This document shows, one piece after another, positions 1 to 7,993 of a stretch of DNA of 64,000 bases. The DNA is from Vibrio celticus (GTDB taxonomy: Bacteria; Pseudomonadota; Gammaproteobacteria; Enterobacterales; Vibrionaceae). Position numbers and translations under genes: made by a program. The stretch covers positions 3,100,001-3,164,000 of the forward strand of contig NZ_AP025463.1 in NCBI RefSeq assembly GCF_024347335.1. The letters are read 5' to 3'. Within the stretch, counting starts at the first letter, position 1, and each line of letters starts with the position of its first letter. The notes beneath the pieces are model-generated. The model made no database searches. It saw only the letters and a program-made list of their open reading frames with translations, and had not been told where the DNA came from.

Positions 1-754
1 TGCGGTCTTCAAGAGAGTGGAAGCTGATAACAGAGATACGACCTTGAGGAGCAAGAATGCTTGCTGCACCTTTCAGTGCGGTATCGATCTCTTCAAGTTC
101 GCTGTTGATATAGATACGGAAGGCTTGGAAAGCACGTGTTGCTGGGTGCTTTTTCTCTTTGAAGCTTTTTGGAGCTACATCCGAGATAAGCTTAGCCAAC
201 TGACCAGTGCGCGTTAGTGGTTCGTTCTCTTCATTCTCTTGATAAGCGATGATGCCTTTCGCGATACGACGAGCGTGTTTGTCTTCACCGAACTCACGAA
301 TAACCCAAGTGATATCATCAAGATCCGCTTCAACTAACCACTGAGAAACAGGAATACCGGTTGTTGGATCCATACGCATATCAAGCGGGCCGTCTTTCAT
401 GAAGCTAAAGCCACGCTCAGCGTCATCTAGCTGTGGTGAAGAAACACCTAGATCCAGTAACACGCCATCCACTTGACCGACTAAGTCATAACGCTCTGCA
501 TATTCAGCCATACCTGAGAACGGGCCGTGAATAATCGTAAAACGAGGGTCATCAATCTTTTGCGCTTCTGCAATCGCTTGTGGATCGCGGTCGATACTAA
601 AGAGTCGTCCATTCTCGCCCAGTTTAGACAGGATTGTACGGCTGTGACCACCACGGCCAAAAGTACCATCGATGTAGGTACCGTCAGGTTTGATCGCAAG
701 TCCGTCAATAGATTCGTTAAGCAATACTGAAATATGTTTGAATGCTTCTGTCAT
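1..754 (-). CDS. rsmH: 16S rRNA (cytosine-1402 N4)-methyltransferase RsmH, 3' end cut by window edge
   Basis: RsmH adds the N4-methyl group to C1402 in the decoding centre of 16S rRNA. About 251 N-terminal codons are visible and the C-terminus (the family is about 310-316 residues) runs off the left edge. The reading starts MTEAFKHISVLLNESIDGL; the SAM-binding motif DGTFGRGGHS lies near residues 30-39, followed by LLDLGVSSPQLD and, near the edge, VISFHSLEDR, all typical of MraW/RsmH. The start is the ATG at 754 behind a modest GAGAAG. In many bacteria this gene opens the division and cell wall cluster after mraZ, but no mraZ lies immediately upstream here. Confidence 0.95.
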   Translation of the reverse strand, partial: MTEAFKHISVLLNESIDGLAIKPDGTYIDGTFGRGGHSRTILSKLGENGRLFSIDRDPQAIAEAQKIDDPRFTIIHGPFSGMAEYAERYDLVGQVDGVLLDLGVSSPQLDDAERGFSFMKDGPLDMRMDPTTGIPVSQWLVEADLDDITWVIREFGEDKHARRIAKGIIAYQENEENEPLTRTGQLAKLISDVAPKSFKEKKHPATRAFQAFRIYINSELEEIDTALKGAASILAPQGRISVISFHSLEDR

Positions 755-942
755 AGTCTTCTCAGTGAGTGGATTGAGCCATTAGTTCGGCAATAATTTG
801 TTCTATTAACGTTTTAGTGTACTGATTTCACGCCGTATCTCCACCATATTGTGTATAGGCTTTGGGAATTTTTGACCCAAGCTCATATCAGGGTGAAGGA
901 TTCTAAGGAAATCTAAATAATTTACGTCAATATAAAGCAAAA

Positions 943-974
943 AACCCATCACTACCGTTAAGTAATGATGGGTT
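943..974 (-). terminator. Intrinsic terminator of rnpB
   Basis: AACCCATCA (943-951) pairs with TGATGGGTT (966-974). On the minus strand the hairpin is followed by a run of T, just past the 3' end of the RNase P RNA. Confidence 0.85.
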
Positions 975-982
975 CTTTATAT

Positions 983-1422
983 AGGTGGAGTTGACACATA
1001 CGCCGGGTTCTGTTCCGCTTGCGCGGCGGTAACCATTCGTCTAGGCCTGCAATCGCTCACAGGCTCAAGCAATCTACCCGCCCCCATACGCGAGCAACGC
1101 AATGTGAGGGCCTATTTGATCTTGCTCCGGGTGGAGTTTACCTTGCTACGAACTGTTGCCAGTCGCACGGTGCGCTCTTACCGCACCCTTTCAGCCTTAC
1201 CTGTGCCCCTTCCGAAGAAATGAGGCCATCGGCGGTCTTCTCTCTGCTGCACTTGTCGTGGGCTCGCGCCCCCCAGACGTTATCTGGCACCCTGCTCTAT
1301 GGAGCCCGGACGTTCCTCCCCTCTACCAGTCTCCCGAAGGACTTCAACGTCAGTTTCCCGAAGGACCTCAACGTCAGTCTCCCGAAGGACATCAGCAAAG
1401 CAGCGATTACCCGTTCAACTCC
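983..1422 (-). ncRNA. rnpB: RNase P RNA component (bacterial type A)
   Basis: This is the catalytic RNA of RNase P, which cleaves 5' leaders from precursor tRNAs. On the minus strand it shows the conserved core: GAGGGGAGGAACGTCCGGGC near the 5' side, GATGGCC, AAGGGTGAAA-like and GTAAGAGCGCACC segments, AAACTCCACCCGGAGCAAG, and near the 3' end AGAACCCGGC. The ends are set by P1: GGAGUUGA at the 5' end pairs with UCAACUCC near the 3' end. The length is about 440 nt, compared with about 377 in E. coli. The extra length lies partly in the P3 region, where a UUCG-loop hairpin unit is repeated in tandem. Long open frames across this region are shadows. Confidence 0.96.
1327..1398 (-). repeat. Tandem 24-nt repeat (about 2.7 copies) inside the P3 region of rnpB
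   Basis: Three consecutive 24-nt units lie at 1327-1350, 1351-1374 and 1375-1398. The first two differ at two positions; the third matches for about 16 nt and then diverges. On the RNA strand each unit reads GTCCTTCGGGAGAC or a close variant, a small hairpin closed by a C(UUCG)G tetraloop. E. coli has one such hairpin in P3. Confidence 0.9.
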
Positions 1423-1430
1423 GAGGGCGG

Positions 1431-1459
1431 ATTGTATAGAGATTAGGGGGCAGTGTCTA
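1431..1459 (-). promoter_or_regulatory. Sigma-70 promoter of rnpB
   Basis: On the minus strand TAGACA and TACAAT (1431-1436 on the plus strand) are separated by 17 bp. This places the start near 1422-1425, agreeing with the 5' end predicted from P1 pairing. Confidence 0.75.
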
Positions 1460-1520
1460 GCGAGATCACAAATATGGTGCAAACCTCTAAGCAACTGCGT
1501 GAAATTCACACAATTCAGAC

Positions 1521-1556
1521 AAAAAAAGAGGAATGACGGCAATACCATCATTCCTC
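1521..1556 (-). terminator. Intrinsic terminator of rsmI
   Basis: GAGGAATGA (1528-1536) pairs with TCATTCCTC (1548-1556). Read on the minus strand it is followed by seven T residues (1521-1527). Confidence 0.85.
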
Positions 1557-1598
1557 ACAAGCTTTTCAATACAGGTTAGCTACTCTATAAAGAGGTTT

Positions 1599-2465
1599 CT
1601 AGTTGTCTAGATGCTCTAGGCCCCATTTGTATAAAGCGTTCTTTTTCAGATTGTAGATTTCTGCCGTCATCGCCGCCGCTTTTTTAAGAGGCAGCTCTTT
1701 GGTTAGAATACCTAGTGTGCGAGTCGCTTCGTCTGGCAATTCTGTGCTCGCTTCTTCACGGTGGCCGTGAATCAGTAACACCATCTCACCGCGTTTACGG
1801 TTCGCGTCTTCTTCAATCCACTCAATAAGCTCACCAAGTGGCAGCCCTTGGATGGTTTCGAAGGTTTTGGTTAGCTCACGCGCCAATACAACCTCACGGT
1901 CAGGGCCAAGAATCTCGAGCATATCTTGTAGAGAGTCTGAAATACGGTGCGGTGATTCATAAAAGATGCAGGTGCGCTCTGCCTTTGCGATCTCTAAGAA
2001 CTTGTCTTTACGACCTTTGCTCTTTGGCGGTAAGAAGCCTTCAAAGCTGAAACGATCTGACGGTAAACCAGAAGCACTTAACGCGGTAATCACAGCACAA
2101 GCACCAGGAAGTGGCACAACTCTCACACCCGCTTGACGACATTGTGAGACAAGATGGTAACCTGGGTCACTAATTAAAGGAGTACCCGCATCAGAGACTA
2201 ATGCGATAGACTGACCTTCTAATAACCTTTCGACTAGAACTTGCGCTTTAGTTTGTTCATTATGATCATGTAAAGCGAACGTTCTGGTTGATATATTGAA
2301 GTGAGCAAGCAGCTTACCCGTGTGGCGTGTGTCTTCGGCTGCAATAACATCGACACTTGATAAAATTTCAATTGCTCTTTGAGTGATATCTCCCAAATTT
2401 CCGATTGGGGTTGGCACAATGTAGAGAGTTGGGCTCTCTGTGAGCAAGGTTTTGTTATCTGTCAT
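1599..2465 (-). CDS. rsmI: 16S rRNA (cytidine-1402 2'-O)-methyltransferase RsmI
   Basis: RsmI methylates the ribose 2'-OH of C1402 of 16S rRNA, the nucleotide whose base RsmH modifies. The 288-residue protein has the tetrapyrrole-methylase fold signature: LYIVPTPIGNLGDIT near residues 14-28, AAEDTRHT near 43-50, and LVSDAGTPLISDPGY near 88-102 (SAM site). The length matches the E. coli protein. It is transcribed divergently from lpoA, as in E. coli (yraL/yraM), and lies just upstream of rnpB on the same strand. Confidence 0.96.
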   Translation of the reverse strand: MTDNKTLLTESPTLYIVPTPIGNLGDITQRAIEILSSVDVIAAEDTRHTGKLLAHFNISTRTFALHDHNEQTKAQVLVERLLEGQSIALVSDAGTPLISDPGYHLVSQCRQAGVRVVPLPGACAVITALSASGLPSDRFSFEGFLPPKSKGRKDKFLEIAKAERTCIFYESPHRISDSLQDMLEILGPDREVVLARELTKTFETIQGLPLGELIEWIEEDANRKRGEMVLLIHGHREEASTELPDEATRTLGILTKELPLKKAAAMTAEIYNLKKNALYKWGLEHLDN

Positions 2466-2526
2466 TTGTTTACCATCACTTCAACGATTAATATAGATAC
2501 AAATTTATACGGAATTTAAAGAACTC

Positions 2527-4344
2527 ATGGCAACGATGAACCATAAGAGACTCAGTGTACCACGCTTACTAACTCCAATTGCATTAGCAATTACATTGGC
2601 GGCTTGTTCTTCAGGTCCTCAAGCACCAACGAGCGTTGATATTACACTAGATCCAGCGCAATCAACTGAAAGTTACATGATGCAGGCGGATAGTAGCAAA
2701 GGAAGTCTACAAAACGACTGGTTAATCATGGCGCTTAAGGCTTCTGTGCAAGCTGGAAAAACCGATCAAGCAACTCTGCTTATTAAACGCTTAGCAAAAC
2801 AAGAGCTGAGCGAAACGCAACAAGCGGAATGGCAATTAGCGCGCGCTCAACTGCTGGTGAATAACTCGCAGCCTGAACAAGCTTATAGCCAACTGAACTT
2901 CCAGCCTTGGTGGAAACTTCCGAACGAGCAGTGGAAAGATTATCACGAGCTACGCGCGAACATTTCTGAAATGCAAAGCGAGTATTTTGAAGCAAGCCGT
3001 GAGTTAGTTCTTTATTCAGAGTATCTAGACGCTGACGACGAGCTCCAACAACAAGCTGCTGACCGTATTTGGCAGAACCTAAATAGCTACTCTCAATATG
3101 AGATTCTAGAGCTTAAGACGTCGCCTACAGAAGACGTTCTTGCAGGTTGGTTACAGCTGGCGATTTACATGAAGACGCTGAACTCAAACCTTCCAAACCT
3201 GCAGGAAACCCTGTCTGATTGGCTAGCAGAGAATCCTCAGCACCCAGCAGCGACATACACACCTCAAGCGATCACTGACATCTTAGCGCTAGAGATCAGC
3301 AAGCCAACCAGCACTGCACTATTACTGCCTCTAACCGGTAAGTACGGCAAGCAGGCACAACTTGTGCGTGACGGTTTCATCTTTGCGATGATGAATGACA
3401 AAGAGCGCGAAGAAGATGCAACGCTGACGGTAATGGATACCAACGTGCAAAGTGCCGCTGAGATTAAAGCGACACTGGAAGAGAACAACGTTGATTTCAT
3501 CGTTGGCCCGCTGATCAAGAGTAACATCACTAAACTTCAGCAAGCACAGAAAAACCACGAAAACTCGATTCCAGCATTAGCTCTGAACATTCCAACACAA
3601 CTAGAACCTGATACTAACATTTGTTATCTCGCTCTATCGCCAGAACAAGAAGTTGCTCAGGCAGCGAAACACCTATTTGCTCAAGGCTACAAGTACCCGC
3701 TTATCCTTGCGCCAAGAGGACGTTTAGGTGAGCGTGTTGAGCAAGCGTTTAAAGAAGAGTGGAAAAAATACAGCAGCAACGATGTTGCTATCAGCTTATT
3801 CTCTGACAAACGCCAACTGCAACGTAATGTGAATCAGGTATTCGGCTTGCAAGAGAGCCAACAGCGTATCGCTCAAATGGACGGGTTACTGAACCTAGAC
3901 CTAGAAACAGAGCCACGCAGCCGTCGTGATATCGATTCTGTTTACATTGTGGCTAAGAACTCAGAGCTAACGCTAATCAAACCCTTCATTGAAGTTGCAA
4001 TTAACCCTGATGCTAGCCAGCCCGCTCTTTTCTCAAACTCACGCAGCAACAGCGGTGATAAGCAGTATGAAGACCTAACCGGCGTGTTCTACAGCGACAT
4101 CCCACTATTGGTTGAGAACAAAAACGAGCTTAATAAAGAGCTAAACGACCTATGGCCTGCACACTCAAACGGCCAAAAGCGTCTGCAAGCACTGGGAATG
4201 GATGCATACTACCTAATGGATGCACTGCCACAGATGAAAGCCGTACAGGGTTACAGCATTCCAGGTGAAACGGGTGTGCTAACCATCGATAACAACTGTG
4301 TCGTTCAACGTGAAATCAGCTGGGCAGAGCATGGGGCTTTTTAG
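2527..4344 (+). CDS. lpoA: Penicillin-binding protein activator LpoA (outer-membrane lipoprotein)
   Basis: LpoA is an outer-membrane lipoprotein that reaches through the periplasm to activate the peptidoglycan synthase PBP1A. The protein has 605 residues. The N-terminus carries a lipoprotein signal with lipobox LAAC (Cys27), then a helical TPR-like domain up to about residue 250, then a periplasmic-binding-protein-like domain (from about residue 257, TSTALLLPLTGKYGKQAQLVRDG). An alternative start at codon 4 (MNHKRLS) gives an equally good signal peptide and neither has a strong ribosome site. The stop overlaps yraN, so the two are probably translated together. Confidence 0.95.
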   Translation: MATMNHKRLSVPRLLTPIALAITLAACSSGPQAPTSVDITLDPAQSTESYMMQADSSKGSLQNDWLIMALKASVQAGKTDQATLLIKRLAKQELSETQQAEWQLARAQLLVNNSQPEQAYSQLNFQPWWKLPNEQWKDYHELRANISEMQSEYFEASRELVLYSEYLDADDELQQQAADRIWQNLNSYSQYEILELKTSPTEDVLAGWLQLAIYMKTLNSNLPNLQETLSDWLAENPQHPAATYTPQAITDILALEISKPTSTALLLPLTGKYGKQAQLVRDGFIFAMMNDKEREEDATLTVMDTNVQSAAEIKATLEENNVDFIVGPLIKSNITKLQQAQKNHENSIPALALNIPTQLEPDTNICYLALSPEQEVAQAAKHLFAQGYKYPLILAPRGRLGERVEQAFKEEWKKYSSNDVAISLFSDKRQLQRNVNQVFGLQESQQRIAQMDGLLNLDLETEPRSRRDIDSVYIVAKNSELTLIKPFIEVAINPDASQPALFSNSRSNSGDKQYEDLTGVFYSDIPLLVENKNELNKELNDLWPAHSNGQKRLQALGMDAYYLMDALPQMKAVQGYSIPGETGVLTIDNNCVVQREISWAEHGAF

Positions 4345-4729
4345 CCGAAAGTTCCTATCCAAACCAAGTATCACCCACAAGCAAGTGGGTGATAAATACG
4401 AGACCGTGGCAAAATCTTATCTGATTAACCACGGTTTATCGTTAATAGAAGAAAACTTCATAGCAAAATGTGGCGAGATTGATCTTATAATGCGCCATAA
4501 CAATACGGTTGTGTTTGCTGAGGTAAAATACCGCAAGCAAACCCGCTACGGACATGCCGCTGAAATGGTGACTGCCAAGAAGTCACAGAAACTGCTCAAA
4601 ACAGCCAATGTTTGGCTTATGCAGCAAGGCTTGTCGGTGCACTCTACAGATTTCAGGTTTGATATTGTTGCCATTGAAGGGCCGAATGACACTATCGACT
4701 GGATTCAAAACGCCATTACCCAAGGATAA
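4331..4729 (+). CDS. yraN: UPF0102 family protein YraN, nuclease-like fold
   Basis: This is a small conserved protein of the UPF0102/YraN family with a predicted PD-(D/E)XK nuclease-like core; its biological role is not established. Visible core residues are GEIDLIM near residue 45 and VVFAEVKYRK near 58-67, giving the E...D...EVK arrangement of the fold. I start at ATG 4331 (MGLFSRKF, 132 residues). An upstream in-frame ATG at 4298 would add 11 residues lying entirely inside lpoA. With the chosen start the gene overlaps lpoA by 14 nt. The order lpoA-yraN-diaA-dolP is that of E. coli. Confidence 0.9.
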   Translation: MGLFSRKFLSKPSITHKQVGDKYETVAKSYLINHGLSLIEENFIAKCGEIDLIMRHNNTVVFAEVKYRKQTRYGHAAEMVTAKKSQKLLKTANVWLMQQGLSVHSTDFRFDIVAIEGPNDTIDWIQNAITQG

Positions 4730-4731
4730 AC

Positions 4732-5322
4732 ATGCTAGACAGCATTAAAGAAAGTTTCACAGAAAGTATTCAAATCCAAATTGCGGCTGCAGAAGCTCTG
4801 CCTGACGCAATCACGCATGCCGCTCAAGCAATGGTTGCGACCTTGCTTAACGGAAACAAAATTCTTTGTTGTGGTAATGGTGGTTCGGCGTCGAATGCTC
4901 AGCAATTTGTATCGTGCCTACTCAACCGATTTGAAACAGAGCGCCCTAGCCTTCCAGCAATGGCACTCACAGCAGACAACACCACGCTAACGGCTGTGGC
5001 TAACGACTACCACTATGAAGAGATCTTCTCCAAGCAGGTGCGTGCATTCGGTCAAACTGGCGATATTCTGTTGGCGATCTCGACTAGCGGTAACAGCAAG
5101 AACATCATTAAGGCAATGGAAGCAGCGGTAACTCGCGACATGACAATCATCGCCTTTACTGGTAAAGATGGTGGCGAAATGGCTGGCTTGCTTGGTGAAC
5201 ACGATGTAGAGATTCGTATCCCTTCACACCGTACAGCGCGCATTCATGAAGTACACATGGTGACACTACACTGCCTATGTGACCTAATCGATCAAGTACT
5301 CTTCCCTGCTCACGAAGAGTGA
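4732..5322 (+). CDS. diaA: DnaA initiator-associating protein DiaA (SIS domain)
   Basis: DiaA is a tetrameric sugar-isomerase-fold protein that binds DnaA and promotes its ordered assembly at oriC. The 196-residue protein has SIS-domain segments CCGNGGSASNAQQFVS near residues 44-59 and DILLAISTSGNSKNII near 107-122. The family is close to the sedoheptulose-7-phosphate isomerase GmhA, so the sequence alone could be misread. The position directly after yraN and before the BON lipoprotein gene is that of E. coli diaA and decides the call. The start lies 2 nt after the yraN stop. Confidence 0.92.
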   Translation: MLDSIKESFTESIQIQIAAAEALPDAITHAAQAMVATLLNGNKILCCGNGGSASNAQQFVSCLLNRFETERPSLPAMALTADNTTLTAVANDYHYEEIFSKQVRAFGQTGDILLAISTSGNSKNIIKAMEAAVTRDMTIIAFTGKDGGEMAGLLGEHDVEIRIPSHRTARIHEVHMVTLHCLCDLIDQVLFPAHEE

Positions 5323-5338
5323 TATACGGAGCATCATA

Positions 5339-5944
5339 ATGAAATCATTAACCTCTATGAGGCTGTTTAAGCTGATTAGTGTTTCGCTACTTACACTGTC
5401 TCTGTCTGGTTGTGCTGGCATTTTCATTGCTGGTGCTGCAACCACAGCAAACCTAGTCACAGATACACGAACCACCAAAGAGATTTGGAACGACAACAAC
5501 ATCGAATTTGAAGTTGCTGCGATTACCAATAAACAACCATTCCGTGGCAACGTGCGTGTCACCGCAAGCTCATACCGAGGTTCGGTGGTACTGATGGGCC
5601 AAGCGACCACAGATTCAGAACGTCGCACTTTTGAAAACCAAGCCAAAGAAGTGGCTGGCGTTGAGAGTATCCACAATCAGGTTCGAGTGAAAGAGCCATT
5701 GTCTGTGAGTGCGATCAGTAAAGACAGCTGGATTACCACTAAGGTGAAATCAGCTCTGCTTGCGAATGCTGAGCTTAACGGCATCAAAGTAAAAGTAATT
5801 ACTGAGGATTCTGAAGTATTCCTACTTGGACTCGTAACTCGAGAGCATGCCGATATCGCGACAGAAGTTGCGCGTAATATCTCTGGCGTAAAACAGGTTA
5901 TTCGAGCGTTTGAATACGGTGAAGAAGAGACGGCTGTTAACTAG
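5339..5944 (+). CDS. dolP: Outer-membrane lipoprotein DolP with two BON domains
   Basis: DolP (YraP) is a division- and outer-membrane-localised lipoprotein that binds anionic phospholipid and helps maintain envelope integrity. The 201-residue protein has a signal ending in lipobox LSGC near residue 24, followed by two BON domains, about residues 57-125 (VRVTASSYRGSVVLMGQATT) and 130-198 (TKVKSALLANAELNGIKVKV). It closes the lpoA-yraN-diaA-dolP group, 16 nt after diaA, and is followed by a strong terminator. E. coli dolP belongs to the sigma-E regulon; I do not see a convincing sigma-E site in the 16-nt gap, so it is probably co-transcribed. Confidence 0.94.
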   Translation: MKSLTSMRLFKLISVSLLTLSLSGCAGIFIAGAATTANLVTDTRTTKEIWNDNNIEFEVAAITNKQPFRGNVRVTASSYRGSVVLMGQATTDSERRTFENQAKEVAGVESIHNQVRVKEPLSVSAISKDSWITTKVKSALLANAELNGIKVKVITEDSEVFLLGLVTREHADIATEVARNISGVKQVIRAFEYGEEETAVN

Positions 5945-5983
5945 CCTTAAGCCAGTCAACTAAATGCTATATAGCAGAAAAGA

Positions 5984-6012
5984 AAAAGCAGCGACGAGTC
6001 GCTGCTTTTTTA
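5984..6012. terminator. Bidirectional terminator between dolP and sspB
   Basis: AAAAAGCAGCGAC and GTCGCTGCTTTTTT form a stem of at least 10 bp with an A run on one side and a T run on the other, between convergent genes. Confidence 0.9.
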
Positions 6013-6021
6013 TTTGGTTCG

Positions 6022-6516
6022 TTATTTGATAACACGAAGGCTTGGGCGACCTTTCGCTGGACGAGGTGGCTCAGGATCTGAGTCAGGCTCTTCAGCATCT
6101 ACGTCTGCCGTTGCTACGCTCAAAGATGGGCCTTTTTCTGGTTCTTCAAAAGGACTTTCTTCAATCCCTTCTTCAAACGCTTCCATGTAAGCCTCTTCAG
6201 GTTCAAACATGGTACCAGCACCATTTTCACGAGCATAAATCGCTTGTACTGCGTAAAGCGGAACAATCACAGAGTGTGGACGACCACTAAAGCGAGCACT
6301 AAACGTCACAGCTTCGTTACCCAGTTCGAGCTGTCCAACCGCACGAGGCGCGATGTTCAGAATGATCTGACCATCTTGAACAAACTCTTCTGGAACTCGC
6401 ACACCCGGTAATGCTGCTTCAACAACAAGGTGTGGAGTTAGTTCGTTATCAACCAGCCACTCATAAAATGCACGAAGCATGTATGGTCGGCGTGGAGTCA
6501 TATTAGAAATGTCCAT
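6022..6516 (-). CDS. sspB: Stringent starvation protein B, ClpXP specificity adaptor
   Basis: SspB tethers ssrA-tagged and some other substrates to ClpXP. The 164-residue protein has the conserved substrate-binding domain (MTPRRPYMLRAFYEWLVDNE at residues 6-25, through FSARFSGRPHSVIVPL near 72-87), an acidic flexible linker, and the C-terminal ClpX-docking tail GRPSLRVIK, nearly the E. coli tail. It follows sspA by 6 nt and shares its operon. Confidence 0.96.
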   Translation of the reverse strand: MDISNMTPRRPYMLRAFYEWLVDNELTPHLVVEAALPGVRVPEEFVQDGQIILNIAPRAVGQLELGNEAVTFSARFSGRPHSVIVPLYAVQAIYARENGAGTMFEPEEAYMEAFEEGIEESPFEEPEKGPSLSVATADVDAEEPDSDPEPPRPAKGRPSLRVIK

Positions 6517-6522
6517 AAACGC

Positions 6523-7158
6523 TTAGCGAACGAGTCGCATCTCACGCTCAGCTTCAGTTAGAGAAGCTAGGAATGAATCACGTTCGAATACGCGGTTCAT
6601 GTAAATCTTAAGCTCTTTAGAACCAGGACCAATCAGTTCGATACCAAGCTCAGGTAAACGCCATAATAGCGGAGCTAGGTAACAATCGATTAGGCTAAAC
6701 TCTTCGCTCATGAAGTATTCATACTCAGCGAAGATAGGAGCAAGAGTCAGTAGGTCGTTGCGCAGTTTAACGCGAGCTGCTTCAGATTCTTCAGCGTTGC
6801 CTTTAACGATCTTCTCTGCAACTGAATACCAGTTACGCTCAATGCGGTACATCATTAGACGGCTGTTACCACGAGCAACCGGGTATACAGGCATCAACGG
6901 TGGATGAGGGAAACGCTCATCTAGGTATTCCATGATGATCTTTGAGTCATATAAAGCAAGCTCACGATCAACAAGAGTCGGTACTGATTTGTACGGGTTC
7001 AGTTCAACAAGCTCTGCTGGTAGATTTTTTTCATCAACCAACTCAACTTCAACACTTACGCCTTTTTCAGCAAGAACGATGCGCACCTGATGGCTATACA
7101 TATCAGAAGCACTTGAGAAAAGAGTCATTACAGAACGTTTATTGGCAGCTACAGCCAT
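6523..7158 (-). CDS. sspA: Stringent starvation protein A, RNA polymerase-associated
   Basis: SspA binds RNA polymerase and affects stationary-phase and acid-stress transcription. The 211-residue protein has a glutathione-S-transferase-like fold: thioredoxin-like N-terminal half (VMTLFSSASDMYSHQVRIVL at residues 10-29; PYKSVPTLVDRELALYDSKI near 55-74) and helical C-terminal half (SLIDCYLAPLLWRLPELG near 156-173). The GST catalytic function is lost in this family. It is the first gene of sspA-sspB, downstream of petABC across a terminator; in E. coli the operon follows rpsI instead. Confidence 0.96.
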   Translation of the reverse strand: MAVAANKRSVMTLFSSASDMYSHQVRIVLAEKGVSVEVELVDEKNLPAELVELNPYKSVPTLVDRELALYDSKIIMEYLDERFPHPPLMPVYPVARGNSRLMMYRIERNWYSVAEKIVKGNAEESEAARVKLRNDLLTLAPIFAEYEYFMSEEFSLIDCYLAPLLWRLPELGIELIGPGSKELKIYMNRVFERDSFLASLTEAEREMRLVR

Positions 7159-7178
7159 GGAGCCCTCCAGTACACTTT

Positions 7179-7212
7179 AAATAAAAACAATGGAGGCCTA
7201 AAGCCTCCATTG
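7179..7212 (-). terminator. Terminator after petABC
   Basis: CAATGGAGGC (7188-7197) pairs with GCCTCCATTG (7203-7212) in a perfect 10-bp stem. On the minus strand it is followed by TTTTTATTT. Confidence 0.9.
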
Positions 7213-7255
7213 AACATTAACATAATTTGGGAATTAGCACGGTATTATAGCACAA

Positions 7256-7993
7256 TTAGTGCACATCACGCCAATACTCTTTCTTCAGCAAAATCACGAT
7301 GATAGTGAAGATTACTAAGAAGGCCATTACCCACCAACCCATAGCGTGACGCTCAAGTTGAACTGGGTCGCCCGAGTAAACCAAAAAGTTAACAAGGTCA
7401 CGAACTGCTTCGTCGTATTCACCAGCACTTAATTCGCCAGAGCCATCAGTCTCAGTGCCAACAACAACCGTCACTTCTTCGCCATCTACCATATGAGTAT
7501 CGTAGATAGGTGTTGGGATACCTTGCAGTTCTTCAAGAACGTGCGGCATACCAACGCTTGGGAAAACAATGTTGTTCACGCCAAATGGACGAGACGGATC
7601 TTCATAGAAAGTACGAAGGTAAGTGTACAGCCAGTCTGCACCACGAACACGAGCAACCAATGTTAGGTCTGGTGGCGGAGCACCAAACCAACTTGCCGCT
7701 TGATCAGAAGGCATAGCATTAACCATCAGGTCACCGATTTTCGCTTCAGGGTCAAAAATCAGGTTTTCCTTCATAAGATCAACGGGGATCTCTAAATCAT
7801 TCGCAACACGTTCATAGCGCTGGTACTGCGTTGAGTGACAAGCGAAACAGTAGTTCATGAACATCTTAGCGCCATTTTGCAATGAAGCTTTGTCTGTTAA
7901 ATCATTGTTCGCTTTGTCTAATGGTACGTTTGCACCCGCTGCCATCACCAGTGACGGCAACATAGCAAATAAAATTACAATCCACTTTTTCAT
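7256..7993 (-). CDS. petC: Ubiquinol-cytochrome c reductase, cytochrome c1 subunit
   Basis: Cytochrome c1 passes electrons from the Rieske protein to soluble or membrane cytochrome c in the bc1 complex. The 245-residue protein has a cleavable signal peptide (residues 1-19), one covalent haem-binding motif CFACH (Cys49, Cys52, His53), the PSVGMPHVL segment likely supplying the axial Met, and a C-terminal membrane anchor (about 218-237) followed by KKEYWRDVH. Its start overlaps the end of petB by 4 nt. Confidence 0.96.
   Translation of the reverse strand: MKKWIVILFAMLPSLVMAAGANVPLDKANNDLTDKASLQNGAKMFMNYCFACHSTQYQRYERVANDLEIPVDLMKENLIFDPEAKIGDLMVNAMPSDQAASWFGAPPPDLTLVARVRGADWLYTYLRTFYEDPSRPFGVNNIVFPSVGMPHVLEELQGIPTPIYDTHMVDGEEVTVVVGTETDGSGELSAGEYDEAVRDLVNFLVYSGDPVQLERHAMGWWVMAFLVIFTIIVILLKKEYWRDVH

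Noticed and set aside
17..217. Plus-strand open frame at the left edge
   Set aside because: It is antisense to the conserved rsmH frame, which is open and recognisable over its whole length.
1327..1398. CRISPR-like repeat array
   Set aside because: The units are contiguous without spacers and lie inside rnpB.
1019..1579. A 186-codon open frame on the plus strand and overlapping frames at 1156-1446 and 1297-1551
   Set aside because: They lie antisense or across rnpB and its promoter; codon pattern and repeats come from the RNase P RNA.
4298..4330. Upstream ATG for yraN
   Set aside because: It would add 11 residues entirely inside lpoA with no family similarity; the start at 4331 fits the family.
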